Both the position numbers and the translations under genes were made by a program. From contig JADJWK010000004.1 of assembly GCA_016716405.1 (NCBI GenBank), positions 806,001 to 870,000 of the forward strand: DNA of 64,000 nt, written 5' to 3'. The notes under the pieces are model-generated. The model ran no database searches. It saw nothing but the letters and a program-made list of their open reading frames with translations, and was not told where the DNA came from. Below, piece by piece: positions 15,981-24,008 of the stretch. Every line of letters begins with the position of its first letter. Within the stretch, counting starts at the first letter, position 1. The DNA comes from Candidatus Melainabacteria bacterium. GTDB lineage: Bacteria > Cyanobacteriota > Vampirovibrionia > Obscuribacterales > Obscuribacteraceae.

Positions 15981-17123
15981 ATGCCGAACACCGATCTCAA
16001 TGTCACGCTCACCGACAGCCTGCCCACCGGGCTGGTGCCTCCTCATGTGATGGCCCTCAAACCCTATCGACCCGGAAAGCCGCCCGACATCCTCAAGCAA
16101 GAGCTCGGCATAGACAATTTCATCAACCTGGCGAGCAACGAGAATTCCCTCGGTCCGCCCGAAAGCGTCATGGAAGCGGTACGGGAGTGCCTGACCACCA
16201 TCAACCGCTATCCTGAGATGGGAGGCACCAGACTCAGACAGGCCCTGGCCGATCATTATCACGCCAGGATCGAGAATGTCGCCATCGGCAGCGGCTCCGA
16301 GAGCATACTCGCCAACACCGTCCGCGCTTTCCTTCACAACGACGACGAGGTGCTCACCTCGGAAGGCACTTTCATCGGTCTCTATGTCCTGGTGAACGCC
16401 CAGGGTATCAAGCTCAATACAGTGCCGCTCAAGAACTACACTTTCGATCTAGAGGGTATCGCCGAGGCGATCACCCCCAAGACCAAGGTGGTGTATCTCT
16501 GCAATCCCAACAATCCGACGGGCACCATTTTCAAGCGCAAGCAGTTCGAGAATTTCATGAAAAGCGTTCCGGAGCATGTCCTGGTCATTCTCGACGAAGC
16601 CTATGTGGACTTCACCAGCTCGGACATGGATTTTCCCAATTCCATGCAATACCGCCTGGATAACGTGCTCACTCTGAGGACTTTCTCGAAAGCTTATGGT
16701 ATGGCGGGACTGAGAGTAGGCTACGGTCTCGGTCACGAGATGCTGATCGACTATATCAATCGCATCAAGCTTCCTTTCGAGCCCAGCATCCCGGCACAGG
16801 CCGCCGGTCTGGCCGCCCTGGACGATCATGATTTTCTGGAGCGCACCAAGAAGAACAACAAAGAAGGCAAGAAGTTCCTCAACGAGAATCTAGACCGCCT
16901 GGGCTTCCAGCGTGCGCCCTCCTACTCCAACTTCGTCATGGTGGAGATGGGCTCCGAGGAAAGAGCGGCAGCTCTCAATATGGGGCTCCTCCGTCACGGC
17001 ATCGCCGTACGGCCCCTGGGTCCCTTCGGCCTGCCCTCCTGCGTGCGAATCACCATCGGCAATCCCGAAGAGATGGAAAAGCTGGTTAGAGCCCTGGAAG
17101 CCGTATCGGCAGCCGGTCTTTGA
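15981..17123 (+). CDS. hisC: Histidinol-phosphate aminotransferase
   Basis: The 380-residue fold-type I aminotransferase has LASNENSLGPP near residue 50, the PLP-contacting NPNNPTGT, the Asp in LDEAYVDF and the PLP lysine in RTFSKAYGMAGLRVGYG, all diagnostic of HisC. It converts histidinol phosphate and 2-oxoglutarate to imidazole-acetol phosphate and Glu in reverse. ATG 15981 is chosen over an upstream TTG. No other his genes are near. Broad-specificity use on aromatic amino acids is possible. Confidence 0.92.
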   Translation: MPNTDLNVTLTDSLPTGLVPPHVMALKPYRPGKPPDILKQELGIDNFINLASNENSLGPPESVMEAVRECLTTINRYPEMGGTRLRQALADHYHARIENVAIGSGSESILANTVRAFLHNDDEVLTSEGTFIGLYVLVNAQGIKLNTVPLKNYTFDLEGIAEAITPKTKVVYLCNPNNPTGTIFKRKQFENFMKSVPEHVLVILDEAYVDFTSSDMDFPNSMQYRLDNVLTLRTFSKAYGMAGLRVGYGLGHEMLIDYINRIKLPFEPSIPAQAAGLAALDDHDFLERTKKNNKEGKKFLNENLDRLGFQRAPSYSNFVMVEMGSEERAAALNMGLLRHGIAVRPLGPFGLPSCVRITIGNPEEMEKLVRALEAVSAAGL

Positions 17124-17203
17124 AACAAGCCTTGCCAAGAACAAAGCCGAAACTTGTCTTAAAAGCGGCTAATCCTTGCTGTTTGCCACGTACAATGAGG
17201 CAG

Positions 17204-17219
17204 TGAAAAAATTTTTTCA
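17204..17219. promoter_or_regulatory. 16-bp perfect palindrome upstream of the gene at 17248
   Basis: TGAAAAAATTTTTTCA is its own reverse complement and lies 28 bp before the start codon, inside the probable 5' leader. It could be an operator or simply a bent A/T tract. Confidence 0.45.
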
Positions 17220-17247
17220 TTCCTGTGCATTAACCGGAGAGTTTTAA

Positions 17248-17724
17248 ATGACTACCACGATTCAAAAGACCGAAATCAAGCCCAACTGGAAACAAGAGCA
17301 AATCCAGGAGCAAACCGCTCGCGCCTTCGCCAGCAACATGATGGCCGCCATGACAGTTCTCGCCAAGCACGGCGAAGAAGCCGTCAACGAGTTCCAGGCT
17401 CTCACCAGAATGCCGATGGTCAAGCACTACAAAGAGATGGGCGTCAAAACTCCCCTCGACCTGGTCAAAGCCAAAGCTGAATTCGAAACCAACGTTTTCG
17501 GCAGCAAGATCGAGATCTTCGGCGATGAGAAAGAAGCTCACCTCAAGTACCTCTCCTGCGCCATCTGGAACACCATGAAGCAGTGCGGTCACTTCAACAA
17601 AGAGCAAGAAGAGAAAATGTGCGCCGGCTTCGCAAACTGCGTATCCGCTTTCGCCAAAGAATTCGGCTTCGAAGGCGAAGTCAAATTCGAAAACGAAATC
17701 GCCACTGTTACCTTCCGCAAGTAA
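17248..17724 (+). CDS. Small Cys-containing protein of unknown function
   Basis: The 158-residue soluble protein is helical, with C-x10-C (SCAIWNTMKQCGHF) and a C-x6-C (MCAGFANCV) segment in the last third and a strand-rich end. The Cys spacing loosely recalls L-2-amino-thiazoline-4-carboxylate hydrolase-like proteins, but I cannot confirm this. A good Shine-Dalgarno (GGAGAG), a palindrome upstream, a strong terminator downstream and very regular codon choice suggest a separately regulated, well-expressed gene. Confidence 0.75.
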   Translation: MTTTIQKTEIKPNWKQEQIQEQTARAFASNMMAAMTVLAKHGEEAVNEFQALTRMPMVKHYKEMGVKTPLDLVKAKAEFETNVFGSKIEIFGDEKEAHLKYLSCAIWNTMKQCGHFNKEQEEKMCAGFANCVSAFAKEFGFEGEVKFENEIATVTFRK

Positions 17725-17765
17725 GCTCGCAGAGGTTATTCAGCTCGATAGCTGAAACGAATTAG

Positions 17766-17795
17766 AAAGAGCCCGGGCAATGCCCGGGCTCTTTT
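17766..17795. terminator. Bidirectional intrinsic terminator
   Basis: AAAGAGCCCGGGC and GCCCGGGCTCTTT form a perfect 13-14 bp stem with a minimal loop, with T-tracts on both strands. It separates the gene at 17248 from the convergent hppD. Confidence 0.92.
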
Positions 17796-17820
17796 GTTCA
17801 GTCCTGTCGATCGTCCCTGG

Positions 17821-18948
17821 CTAGAGGTTGCCGCGCAGGGCCTGCTCTCTTTCGATGGACTCGAAGAGAGCTTTGAAATTGCCTTTGCCGAAGCCTTTGG
17901 CGCCCTTTCTCTGAATCACCTCGAAGAAGAGAGTCGGTCTGTCTTCCACAGGCTTGGTGAAGATCTGCAGGAGATAGCCCTCGGACTCGCGGTCAACGAG
18001 AATCCCCAGCCTGGCCAGCTCGTCGATGTCTTCTTCGATCTCGCCGACCCGCTCGGTGAGGGTGTCGTAATAGCTCTGAGGCACTGTCAGGAAATCGACG
18101 CCGCGCTCCTTGAGCTCGCCCACGGTCTTGATGATGTCTTTCGTGGTGATGGCTATATGCTGTACACCGCCGGCGGTGTAATAGTCGAGATACTCCTGAA
18201 TCTGCGACTTGCGAATCCCCTCGGCAGGCTCGTTGATCGGCATCTTGATCGTGCCGCTCTTGTTCGCCATGACTTTGGAGACGAGAGCCGAATACTTGGT
18301 GCTGATGTCGTCGGCATCGAAATATTGATACACGTAGAAACCGAATACTTTCTTGTAGAAGTCCACCCAGTATTCCATGCGATCGACTTCGACATTGCCG
18401 ACGATATGGTCGATGCTCATCAGACCCACAGCAGAGCTCGCTTTCTTGCTCACCGGAGTGAAGCCGGGAGCGAAGCATCCCTTGTAGTCCTGACGCTCGA
18501 CAAAACGATGGATGGTATCGCCATAGGTGCGGACCGCGGCGCTCACGAAACGGCCTTCCTCGTCCTCGGTGACCACCGGCTGCTCGTGAGCCTCGGCACC
18601 GCGGGCGACGGCGGTCTCGAACGCCTTGCGGGCATCGCGAACCCGGAAACCTACGGTCTTGACACCGTCGCCGTGCTTGTAAGCATGCTCGGCGATCTCG
18701 TGGTCGGAGTTGAGCGCTCCGGAGAGAACCAGCCTGACACCGCCCTGCTGGAGGACATAAGAGACCTTGTCGCGCTCGCCGGTCTCCAGACCGCGATAGC
18801 CGACCACATCGAAACCGAAGCCCCGGTGATAGTAGTAGCAAGCCTGCAAAGCGTTACCGACGTAGAACTCGACATGGTCGAAACCGTCTACCGCTATCTC
18901 CTCAACGGCAGCCCCTGCGGGCTGGCGTTGCACAGTCTCTTTCACCAT
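17821..18948 (-). CDS. hppD: 4-hydroxyphenylpyruvate dioxygenase
   Basis: The 375-residue protein is full length. The three iron ligands are visible in SIDHIVGNV, GVQHIAITT and PTLFFEVIQRKG, and the C-terminal gate helix KGFGKGNFKALFESIEREQ is well conserved. The enzyme converts 4-hydroxyphenylpyruvate to homogentisate, for Tyr degradation or for tocopherol/plastoquinone synthesis. No homogentisate dioxygenase or prenyltransferase is adjacent, so the pathway cannot be chosen from this window. Confidence 0.96.
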   Translation of the reverse strand: MVKETVQRQPAGAAVEEIAVDGFDHVEFYVGNALQACYYYHRGFGFDVVGYRGLETGERDKVSYVLQQGGVRLVLSGALNSDHEIAEHAYKHGDGVKTVGFRVRDARKAFETAVARGAEAHEQPVVTEDEEGRFVSAAVRTYGDTIHRFVERQDYKGCFAPGFTPVSKKASSAVGLMSIDHIVGNVEVDRMEYWVDFYKKVFGFYVYQYFDADDISTKYSALVSKVMANKSGTIKMPINEPAEGIRKSQIQEYLDYYTAGGVQHIAITTKDIIKTVGELKERGVDFLTVPQSYYDTLTERVGEIEEDIDELARLGILVDRESEGYLLQIFTKPVEDRPTLFFEVIQRKGAKGFGKGNFKALFESIEREQALRGNL

Positions 18949-19035
18949 AGAAAGACCCCCTGAAAAACATATGCAGTCGCTATCGTTCTCAATTGTACGA
19001 CAAGAAGCCCTGTATAACGGCTTGCCCGGCTAACT

Positions 19036-19830
19036 TTAGAAGCGATTTAGAAGGTCCTTAGCTTGTCCGTTCGCGGGATTTTTTTCAACCAGTTTCTTGA
19101 GCGTGGCCAGAGCGTCTTCCTTGACCTTAGGGCTCCTGCCTTGAAGCTTGCTCAAAACTTGCAGGGCTTCTTCCTCATGACCACCGGCTTCCACCAGGGA
19201 TCTCGCCAGGCCGAGCCGCACCGAGTCGAGGAGCTGTTTCTGCATGTTCAGCCGTTCGGTGCCTTCAGTGTATTCGACCTTTCGGTCTTTGATGTCCTGC
19301 TCGATCATCTCGGAGCCTCGCTCCAGATTTTCGCCGAGCTTGCGGTAATAGACCAGGGAGCCCTCGAAATCACCCGCCTTGCGCAGGGACTCGGCGAGCT
19401 TGAAAGTCTGCATGGAGCTGAACTTGTTGATCACCACGGCTTTCTGGTAATGCCCCACAGCTTCTTTGTTCTTGCCGTAGAGCTCTCGCACCTGACCCAT
19501 CATGAACTGAACCGTGGATATATTGGGATGCTCCTTGTTGAGCTTTTCGAGAATAGCCATGGCTCCTTTCTCGTCCTTGCCTATGGTGGCGAGCTTCCAG
19601 GCTTCGATGATGCCCGGTGTCACAGCCTTCTCCTCTGCCAGGTTGGAAGCCACCGTGGGATTCTCGAGGGAAGCTTCGGAGGACTCGGAAGACCTATCGC
19701 TCCGGACACCTTGCGGCTCCGCCTTCTCAAGCCTGGGCAGCGAATCGTCCGGGCGCATGGTGCCGCGGCAGGCCGACAGAGTCAGGCAGACCGACAGTCC
19801 GAGAAGAAGCTGGTTATGAATGGATGGCAT
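19036..19830 (-). CDS. TPR lipoprotein
   Basis: The 264-residue product begins MPSIHNQLLLGLSVCLTLSAC, a lipoprotein signal with lipobox LSAC, followed by a Ser/Glu-rich linker and TPR-like helical repeats (LATIGKDEKGAMAILEKLNK, YGKNKEAVGHYQKAVVINK, LRKAGDFEGSLVYYRKLGE). The start was set at ATG 19830 because the lipoprotein signal begins there. It lies 25 nt downstream of another secreted TPR gene, forming an operon. Confidence 0.78.
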   Translation of the reverse strand: MPSIHNQLLLGLSVCLTLSACRGTMRPDDSLPRLEKAEPQGVRSDRSSESSEASLENPTVASNLAEEKAVTPGIIEAWKLATIGKDEKGAMAILEKLNKEHPNISTVQFMMGQVRELYGKNKEAVGHYQKAVVINKFSSMQTFKLAESLRKAGDFEGSLVYYRKLGENLERGSEMIEQDIKDRKVEYTEGTERLNMQKQLLDSVRLGLARSLVEAGGHEEEALQVLSKLQGRSPKVKEDALATLKKLVEKNPANGQAKDLLNRF

Positions 19831-19855
19831 GCTGAGATCCTGAAGAACGAGAAGC

Positions 19856-20569
19856 CTAATGATGCAACCTGGTGTTTCCGAACTCCGAATCGCTGCCGGA
19901 GTCGTCCGGCCGAGAGGCATAGAGTCCTTTCTCGAGGGACTCGCCGGGAAGCGGGAGATCGACTTCATTATGCCCCAGTTTGATTTCGGACGCTTTGCGC
20001 TTCACCTGTACTTCTTTGGCTTTGGCTTGCAGAAAGCGGATGCGGTCGTTCACTTTCTTGGCGTACGCCGGTGGCACGCCGTCGGCAAAAATCAAATCGA
20101 TGAGAGGGCGCGAAGCACGGTAATAGTTGCCCTGCCTCTCCAGGAGCTCCGAAAGGGCCACCCGCAGGAGCAGGTCTTTCGGCTTGGTCTGCATGAGATA
20201 TTCCAGCCTGCTGACGGCTTCGCTCAATTGCCCCTGATCGTCGCAGATCTGGGAAAGCCAGTGATAAGCGACATAATTGGAAGCGTCGATCTCGGTGACC
20301 TGCAGATAGGCCTGGCAGGCTTCCTCATTCTGACCGGCAGCCCGCAGAAGCTCGGCATACTTGAACTTGAGCCTGGCGTCGCCAGGGTTGGCCTCGCTCT
20401 CGTTGCGGCACTCCTCCAGAGCGGCCGGGGTCGGTGCGGTCTGTCCGGCCGCCCCCGGAGACTTCCCTTCCGGAGCGGCGCCGACTCCTGAAGCCCCCGC
20501 GCTCAGGGAGAGGGAGAGGGAGAGGGAGAGGGAGATAAGAACGCAGGCAGCGATATTCTTAGAGGCCAT
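19856..20569 (-). CDS. Secreted TPR protein with microsatellite in its signal peptide
   Basis: The 237-residue protein starts MASKNIAACVLISLSLSLSL; the hydrophobic core of the signal peptide is an alternating Ser-Leu run encoded by a 6-bp microsatellite. TPR helices follow from about residue 60 to 180 (ARLKFKYAELLRAAGQNEEA, SNYVAYHWLSQICDDQGQL). The C-terminal 60 residues are charged. First gene of the operon with the TPR lipoprotein. Confidence 0.78.
   Translation of the reverse strand: MASKNIAACVLISLSLSLSLSLSAGASGVGAAPEGKSPGAAGQTAPTPAALEECRNESEANPGDARLKFKYAELLRAAGQNEEACQAYLQVTEIDASNYVAYHWLSQICDDQGQLSEAVSRLEYLMQTKPKDLLLRVALSELLERQGNYYRASRPLIDLIFADGVPPAYAKKVNDRIRFLQAKAKEVQVKRKASEIKLGHNEVDLPLPGESLEKGLYASRPDDSGSDSEFGNTRLHH
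20505..20534. repeat. Hexanucleotide microsatellite (AGGGAG)5
   Basis: Five perfect AGGGAG copies encode the Ser-Leu run in the signal peptide of the gene at 19856-20569. Gain or loss of units would change the length of the hydrophobic core by two residues without a frameshift. Confidence 0.9.
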
Positions 20570-20644
20570 TTAAGATACCGGATCTTTTTGTATGGAATTC
20601 CGCTGGTTATAAAAGATTGTCGTCAGGATGTCAATGAAAGCGTT

Positions 20645-20872
20645 TCAAGCCTTACGAATAACCAGACGCCAGAGGCTGCCGCTCAGTTCCGACTGCTCCT
20701 CCACCACGTGACCTTCGGCTGTGACGCTCCGGGCCACGCTCTCCACCGGCTCCCCGGCATCGAGCGTGACACTGAGGCGCTCGCCCCGGGCCATCTTGTC
20801 CAGGTAGAGGCGAGTCTTGACGAAATTCATCGGGCAGGCGACACCTTCCAGATTAAGCTCGTGCTCGGTCAT
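20645..20872 (-). CDS. TusA/SirA-family sulfur carrier-like protein
   Basis: The 75-residue protein has the TusA core: LNLEGVACPMNFVKTRLYL with the catalytic Cys in a CPxN context, then GERLSVTLDAGEPVESVARS. TusA proteins carry persulfide sulfur for tRNA thiolation, Moco or sulfur oxidation; which applies is not visible. ATG 20872 overlaps the stop of the Cys-rich gene upstream (ATGA), so the two proteins are probably made in equal amounts and may work together. Confidence 0.82.
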   Translation of the reverse strand: MTEHELNLEGVACPMNFVKTRLYLDKMARGERLSVTLDAGEPVESVARSVTAEGHVVEEQSELSGSLWRLVIRKA

Positions 20873-21186
20873 ATGAACTCCCGAAAACATGTATCAGGGA
20901 AACAACCGTCCGGGTCCGGGCAGGCCGAGACGTTCCTGTAATTTAACCACCGGGTGGCGAAGCAATCCCGGGTCGAGATGTAAACTTTCACATCTTCCAG
21001 GATCTTCTCCGGGTCCTTCTCGTTCTCCCGCCCGATACAGACCAGACAGCGCATGGAGTCGACAAAGCCGAGAGCGAGATTGATCACTTGCTTGCGCAGG
21101 CAGAGAGGCGCACCGCAACTCTGGCATACAGTGCTCAGACCCTCGATGAGATTGTCGCAATCGTCATTGTCTATTTTTTCGCTCAC
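20869..21186 (-). CDS. Cys-rich partner protein of the TusA-like gene
   Basis: The 105-residue protein has ten cysteines: a CxxC (VCQSCGAPLC), a second CxxC (RCLVCIGR), then C near 75 and three more at the C-terminus (SACPDPDGCFPDTCF). This suggests one zinc ribbon or an iron-sulfur site plus redox cysteines. I do not recognise the family. The start is GTG 21186, with GAGG 10 nt upstream. Coupling to the TusA-like gene suggests a role in sulfur transfer. Confidence 0.7.
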   Translation of the reverse strand: MSEKIDNDDCDNLIEGLSTVCQSCGAPLCLRKQVINLALGFVDSMRCLVCIGRENEKDPEKILEDVKVYISTRDCFATRWLNYRNVSACPDPDGCFPDTCFREFI

Positions 21187-21297
21187 GGCTTTTATACCTC
21201 GACACAGAGATTATGACTGGTTCACCCCTCACAGGCTCGCGTCAGCATATTAAGCGCCTACATCCCCCGAAGATGCAAAGACCATGCTGGTGGTCAA

Positions 21298-21350
21298 GTG
21301 CGGCATATATTGCTTCAAGAGAGGGAAAATCTGAGAAATATATGCCGCAC
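21298..21350. promoter_or_regulatory. 13-bp perfect inverted repeat in the divergent intergenic region
   Basis: GTGCGGCATATAT (21298-21310) and ATATATGCCGCAC (21338-21350) are exact inverted copies with a 27-bp spacer. They lie in the 311-bp gap between the Cys-rich/TusA operon and the divergent TPR gene at 21498. The centre distance of about 40 bp is close to four helical turns, so paired repressor sites are plausible, as is an RNA hairpin. I see no other gene in this gap. Confidence 0.6.
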
Positions 21351-21497
21351 CCGCAACATATACTTCCTCACCCGGCTTTCCTCTTGATACCAGATCAAAT
21401 ACCTGACTTGCTAGGATGCCACCAGATCAATCGATCCAATTCTCTGTGTCAAGGCGCTAGTGAATACCACAAACCGTAAACAGTAGAATTGATTGAT

Positions 21498-22343
21498 ATG
21501 ACCAAGCTTCGCACTCACTTAACTGTCATGGCTGTTTGCTTCGCTCTCGGCGCCGCCCTGGCTTTTCCTGGAGCCACGCCTGGAGCCACGCCGGAAGTCA
21601 CGCCCGAAGCCACGCCTGGAGCCACGCCGGAAGTCACGCCCGAAGCCACGCCTGGAGCCACGCCTGAAGTCGCGGGAGCCGCCGCCGGCGAATCGGCGGA
21701 ATCTGCCGGGCAAGATCAAGACAATAACCGGCCCCCACCCACCAGAGACAATATCGAGCGCTTCAAAGAGCTTCTCGCCAGCGGTCAGAAGCTCATTCAG
21801 GAGAACCGCTCCCGGGAGTCCCTGCCTTATCTCAATCAAGCCATCGCTCTCAATAACCGCAGTCTCGAGGTCTGGTTCTGGAAAGGGCTCGCTCTCGATG
21901 ACCTGGGCAGGACCAGAGAGGCTGTGCAGCATTATGTATGGTCCCTGAAGCTGGCCTCGGTAGCCAATATGGACTGCGCCGAGCTGCGCATCAATCTTGG
22001 CAACTCTCTCAGCAAGCTGGATTACCTGAAAGAAGCCACCTTCGATTACCAGCGCGCCATCGCCATCGATCCGCAAAACGGCCTGGCCTATCTTCATCTG
22101 GCCGCTGCTCATCTCCGGGCCGGTCGCTATCAGGACGCCCTGGACCAGCTTCGCAAGGGTGATGCCCTGGGCTTCGACCGCTCGCGCTCGGCTTACTTGA
22201 AAAGTCTCGCCTTTCTGGGTCTCGGACAGACCGAAGATGCCCGCAAAGAGCTGGCTCCCCTGACCACTGCCGGAGCCAGAGATATTCACCCGGACCTGGC
22301 TGGCCTTGCTGGAAGCCTCCTGCAATCGCTTACTCGACAGTGA
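21498..22343 (+). CDS. Secreted TPR protein with Thr-Pro repeats
   Basis: The 281-residue protein has a signal peptide (MTKLRTHLTVMAVCFALG) followed by a Gly-Ala-Thr-Pro-Glu repeat region (about residues 26-60), then TPRs (LPYLNQAIALNNRSLEVWFW, YLKEATFDYQRAIAIDPQNG, AYLHLAAAHLRAGRYQDALD). The Thr-Pro region looks like a stiff extracellular spacer. The start is ATG 21498. Confidence 0.8.
   Translation: MTKLRTHLTVMAVCFALGAALAFPGATPGATPEVTPEATPGATPEVTPEATPGATPEVAGAAAGESAESAGQDQDNNRPPPTRDNIERFKELLASGQKLIQENRSRESLPYLNQAIALNNRSLEVWFWKGLALDDLGRTREAVQHYVWSLKLASVANMDCAELRINLGNSLSKLDYLKEATFDYQRAIAIDPQNGLAYLHLAAAHLRAGRYQDALDQLRKGDALGFDRSRSAYLKSLAFLGLGQTEDARKELAPLTTAGARDIHPDLAGLAGSLLQSLTRQ
21581..21671. 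repeat. 36-bp tandem repeat encoding Thr-Pro spacer
   Basis: Two perfect 36-bp units (21581-21616, 21617-21652) and a partial third encode the dodecad GATPEVTPEATP. Copy number is probably variable between strains without frame change. Confidence 0.9.
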
Positions 22344-22394
22344 GATTTGAGGTATGCTTACTTCACTTTTTCCAGCGGCGGAGATCTTTTTTTC

Positions 22395-23840
22395 GTGGCC
22401 ACACGTAAAGCCCAATCACGAGTTGAGCAGGATCACCTCGGTGAGATGACCATTCCGGCAGGAGCCTTCTGGGGAGTTTCCACCGCTCGCTGCCTGGATT
22501 ATTTCGGAGCCAGCGGCCAGCGCGTGCATCCCAAACTGTTCGAGGCCATGGTACACGTCAAGAAAGCGTGCGCCACCACCAATGGTGAGCTAGGCATTCT
22601 CGACGAGAGCCTCAGCACGGCCATCGTCACAGCCTGCAATGAGATACTTCAGGGCGAGCTCGGCGATCAGAGCGCCGTGGACGCGCTTTCCGGAGGCTCG
22701 GGCATCGCGCTCAATATAAATGTCGGCGAAGTCGTGGCCAATCGCGCCGGCGAGATCCTGGGAGGCCAGCCCGGCATACATGATCGTATCCATCCCGAGC
22801 GCCATGTCAATCTCAGCCAGGCCCCCGGCGATGCTTACATCACCGCATCCAGAATCGCTATTCTCCTTTATTTGAGCCAGTTCAAGACCTGCCTTCTCGA
22901 TCTCGAAAGGCTCTTGCGACGCAAGTCCCTGGAGTTCGAGCGTATAGTCAAGCCAGGACGTACTTATCTCAGGGATTCGGTGCCGGTCACTCTCGGTCAG
23001 GAATTCAACGCTTACGGCTCGGCGGTGGAGAAGAGCCTGAGACGTATTCGAGAATCGGCAGAGGGACTGAGAGAAATCAATCTCGGTGGCACATTCGTGG
23101 GCACCGGCTATAATGCCACCACCGATTTTCAAAGACGAATCGTCGAGATCCTCGCAAGCAGCACCGGCCTCGAGCTGAAAGCCGCCGACGACTATTTCCG
23201 CCTGGGGAGCTCCATGGGAGACTTCGTGGAGTTCTCCTCGAGCCTCAAAGAGCTGGCGGTGGACCTGATCAAGGTAGCCAATGACCTGCGCCTGCTTTCC
23301 TCCGGGCCAGCCACCGGCTTTGCCGAGATCTTCCTGCCCGAGGTGCTCAGGGCGCCGTCTGACCTGCTCCCTGAGGTCATGAGCGAAGCGCCCATTCCGC
23401 CTCTCACCGAAGATCTGGCGATGATCTGCTTCCAGGTCCTGGGCAACGATCATGTTGTCACTCTGGCAGCCCAGTCCGGCCAGCTCGAGACGAATAGCAT
23501 GACGCCCCTGATCAGCCACAATATTCTCTCTTCCATGGCCATTCTGGAAAAGGGCATCAAGGCTTTCTCCACCCACTGCCTGGCCCGGGTGACAGCCAAT
23601 TCGCCGCGTTGCCGGGAAGCCTTCGAGCGCTCCGGAGCCCTGGTGGCGGCACTTTCCACCGAGCTCGGCTATCAGAAAGCCACTGATGTGGTGAACCGAG
23701 CTTCTGCCTCCGGACAGGATGTAAAGGATTTTTTACTGGAAACCAAGCTGATCACCGAAACCGAGCTGGAAAGACTCTTTCATCATCGATTCATGACTAC
23801 GCCCGGACGAATGCGGGCCAGCGACGACTCTATTAAATAA
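22395..23840 (+). CDS. Divergent aspartase/fumarase-superfamily protein lacking the signature loop
   Basis: The 481-residue protein aligns along its whole length with aspartate ammonia-lyase/class II fumarase: RVEQDHLGEMTIPAGAFWGV at the N-terminus, HPERHVNLSQAPGDAYITAS, and VLGNDHVVTLAAQSGQLETN near residue 375. Yet the superfamily signature GSSxMPxKxNP, which holds the catalytic Ser, is missing; the equivalent stretch reads LRAPSDLLPEVMSEAPIPP. It is therefore either an enzyme with changed chemistry or a non-catalytic homologue. The start is GTG 22395 (GGCGGAG upstream); it follows the TPR gene by 51 nt. Confidence 0.75.
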   Translation: MATRKAQSRVEQDHLGEMTIPAGAFWGVSTARCLDYFGASGQRVHPKLFEAMVHVKKACATTNGELGILDESLSTAIVTACNEILQGELGDQSAVDALSGGSGIALNINVGEVVANRAGEILGGQPGIHDRIHPERHVNLSQAPGDAYITASRIAILLYLSQFKTCLLDLERLLRRKSLEFERIVKPGRTYLRDSVPVTLGQEFNAYGSAVEKSLRRIRESAEGLREINLGGTFVGTGYNATTDFQRRIVEILASSTGLELKAADDYFRLGSSMGDFVEFSSSLKELAVDLIKVANDLRLLSSGPATGFAEIFLPEVLRAPSDLLPEVMSEAPIPPLTEDLAMICFQVLGNDHVVTLAAQSGQLETNSMTPLISHNILSSMAILEKGIKAFSTHCLARVTANSPRCREAFERSGALVAALSTELGYQKATDVVNRASASGQDVKDFLLETKLITETELERLFHHRFMTTPGRMRASDDSIK

Positions 23841-24008
23841 TCTTGAGACGCCGGCACGATCCGGGGCGTGAAATTTGGTTACCATAGGGTTTCCTTGAAG
23901 GGCGCAACAGGGGCGCAAAGCGAGACCAGATCTTGCGTTTACCACAAACAGCAATCTTCCTGAAGCCCGATCCTCAATCCCGGAGACCACCTGGAGATCC
24001 ATTGAATA

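Noticed and set aside
19063..19983. 306-codon frame on the + strand opposite the TPR lipoprotein gene
   Set aside because: No signal peptide or motif, while the minus strand has a lipobox and TPRs.
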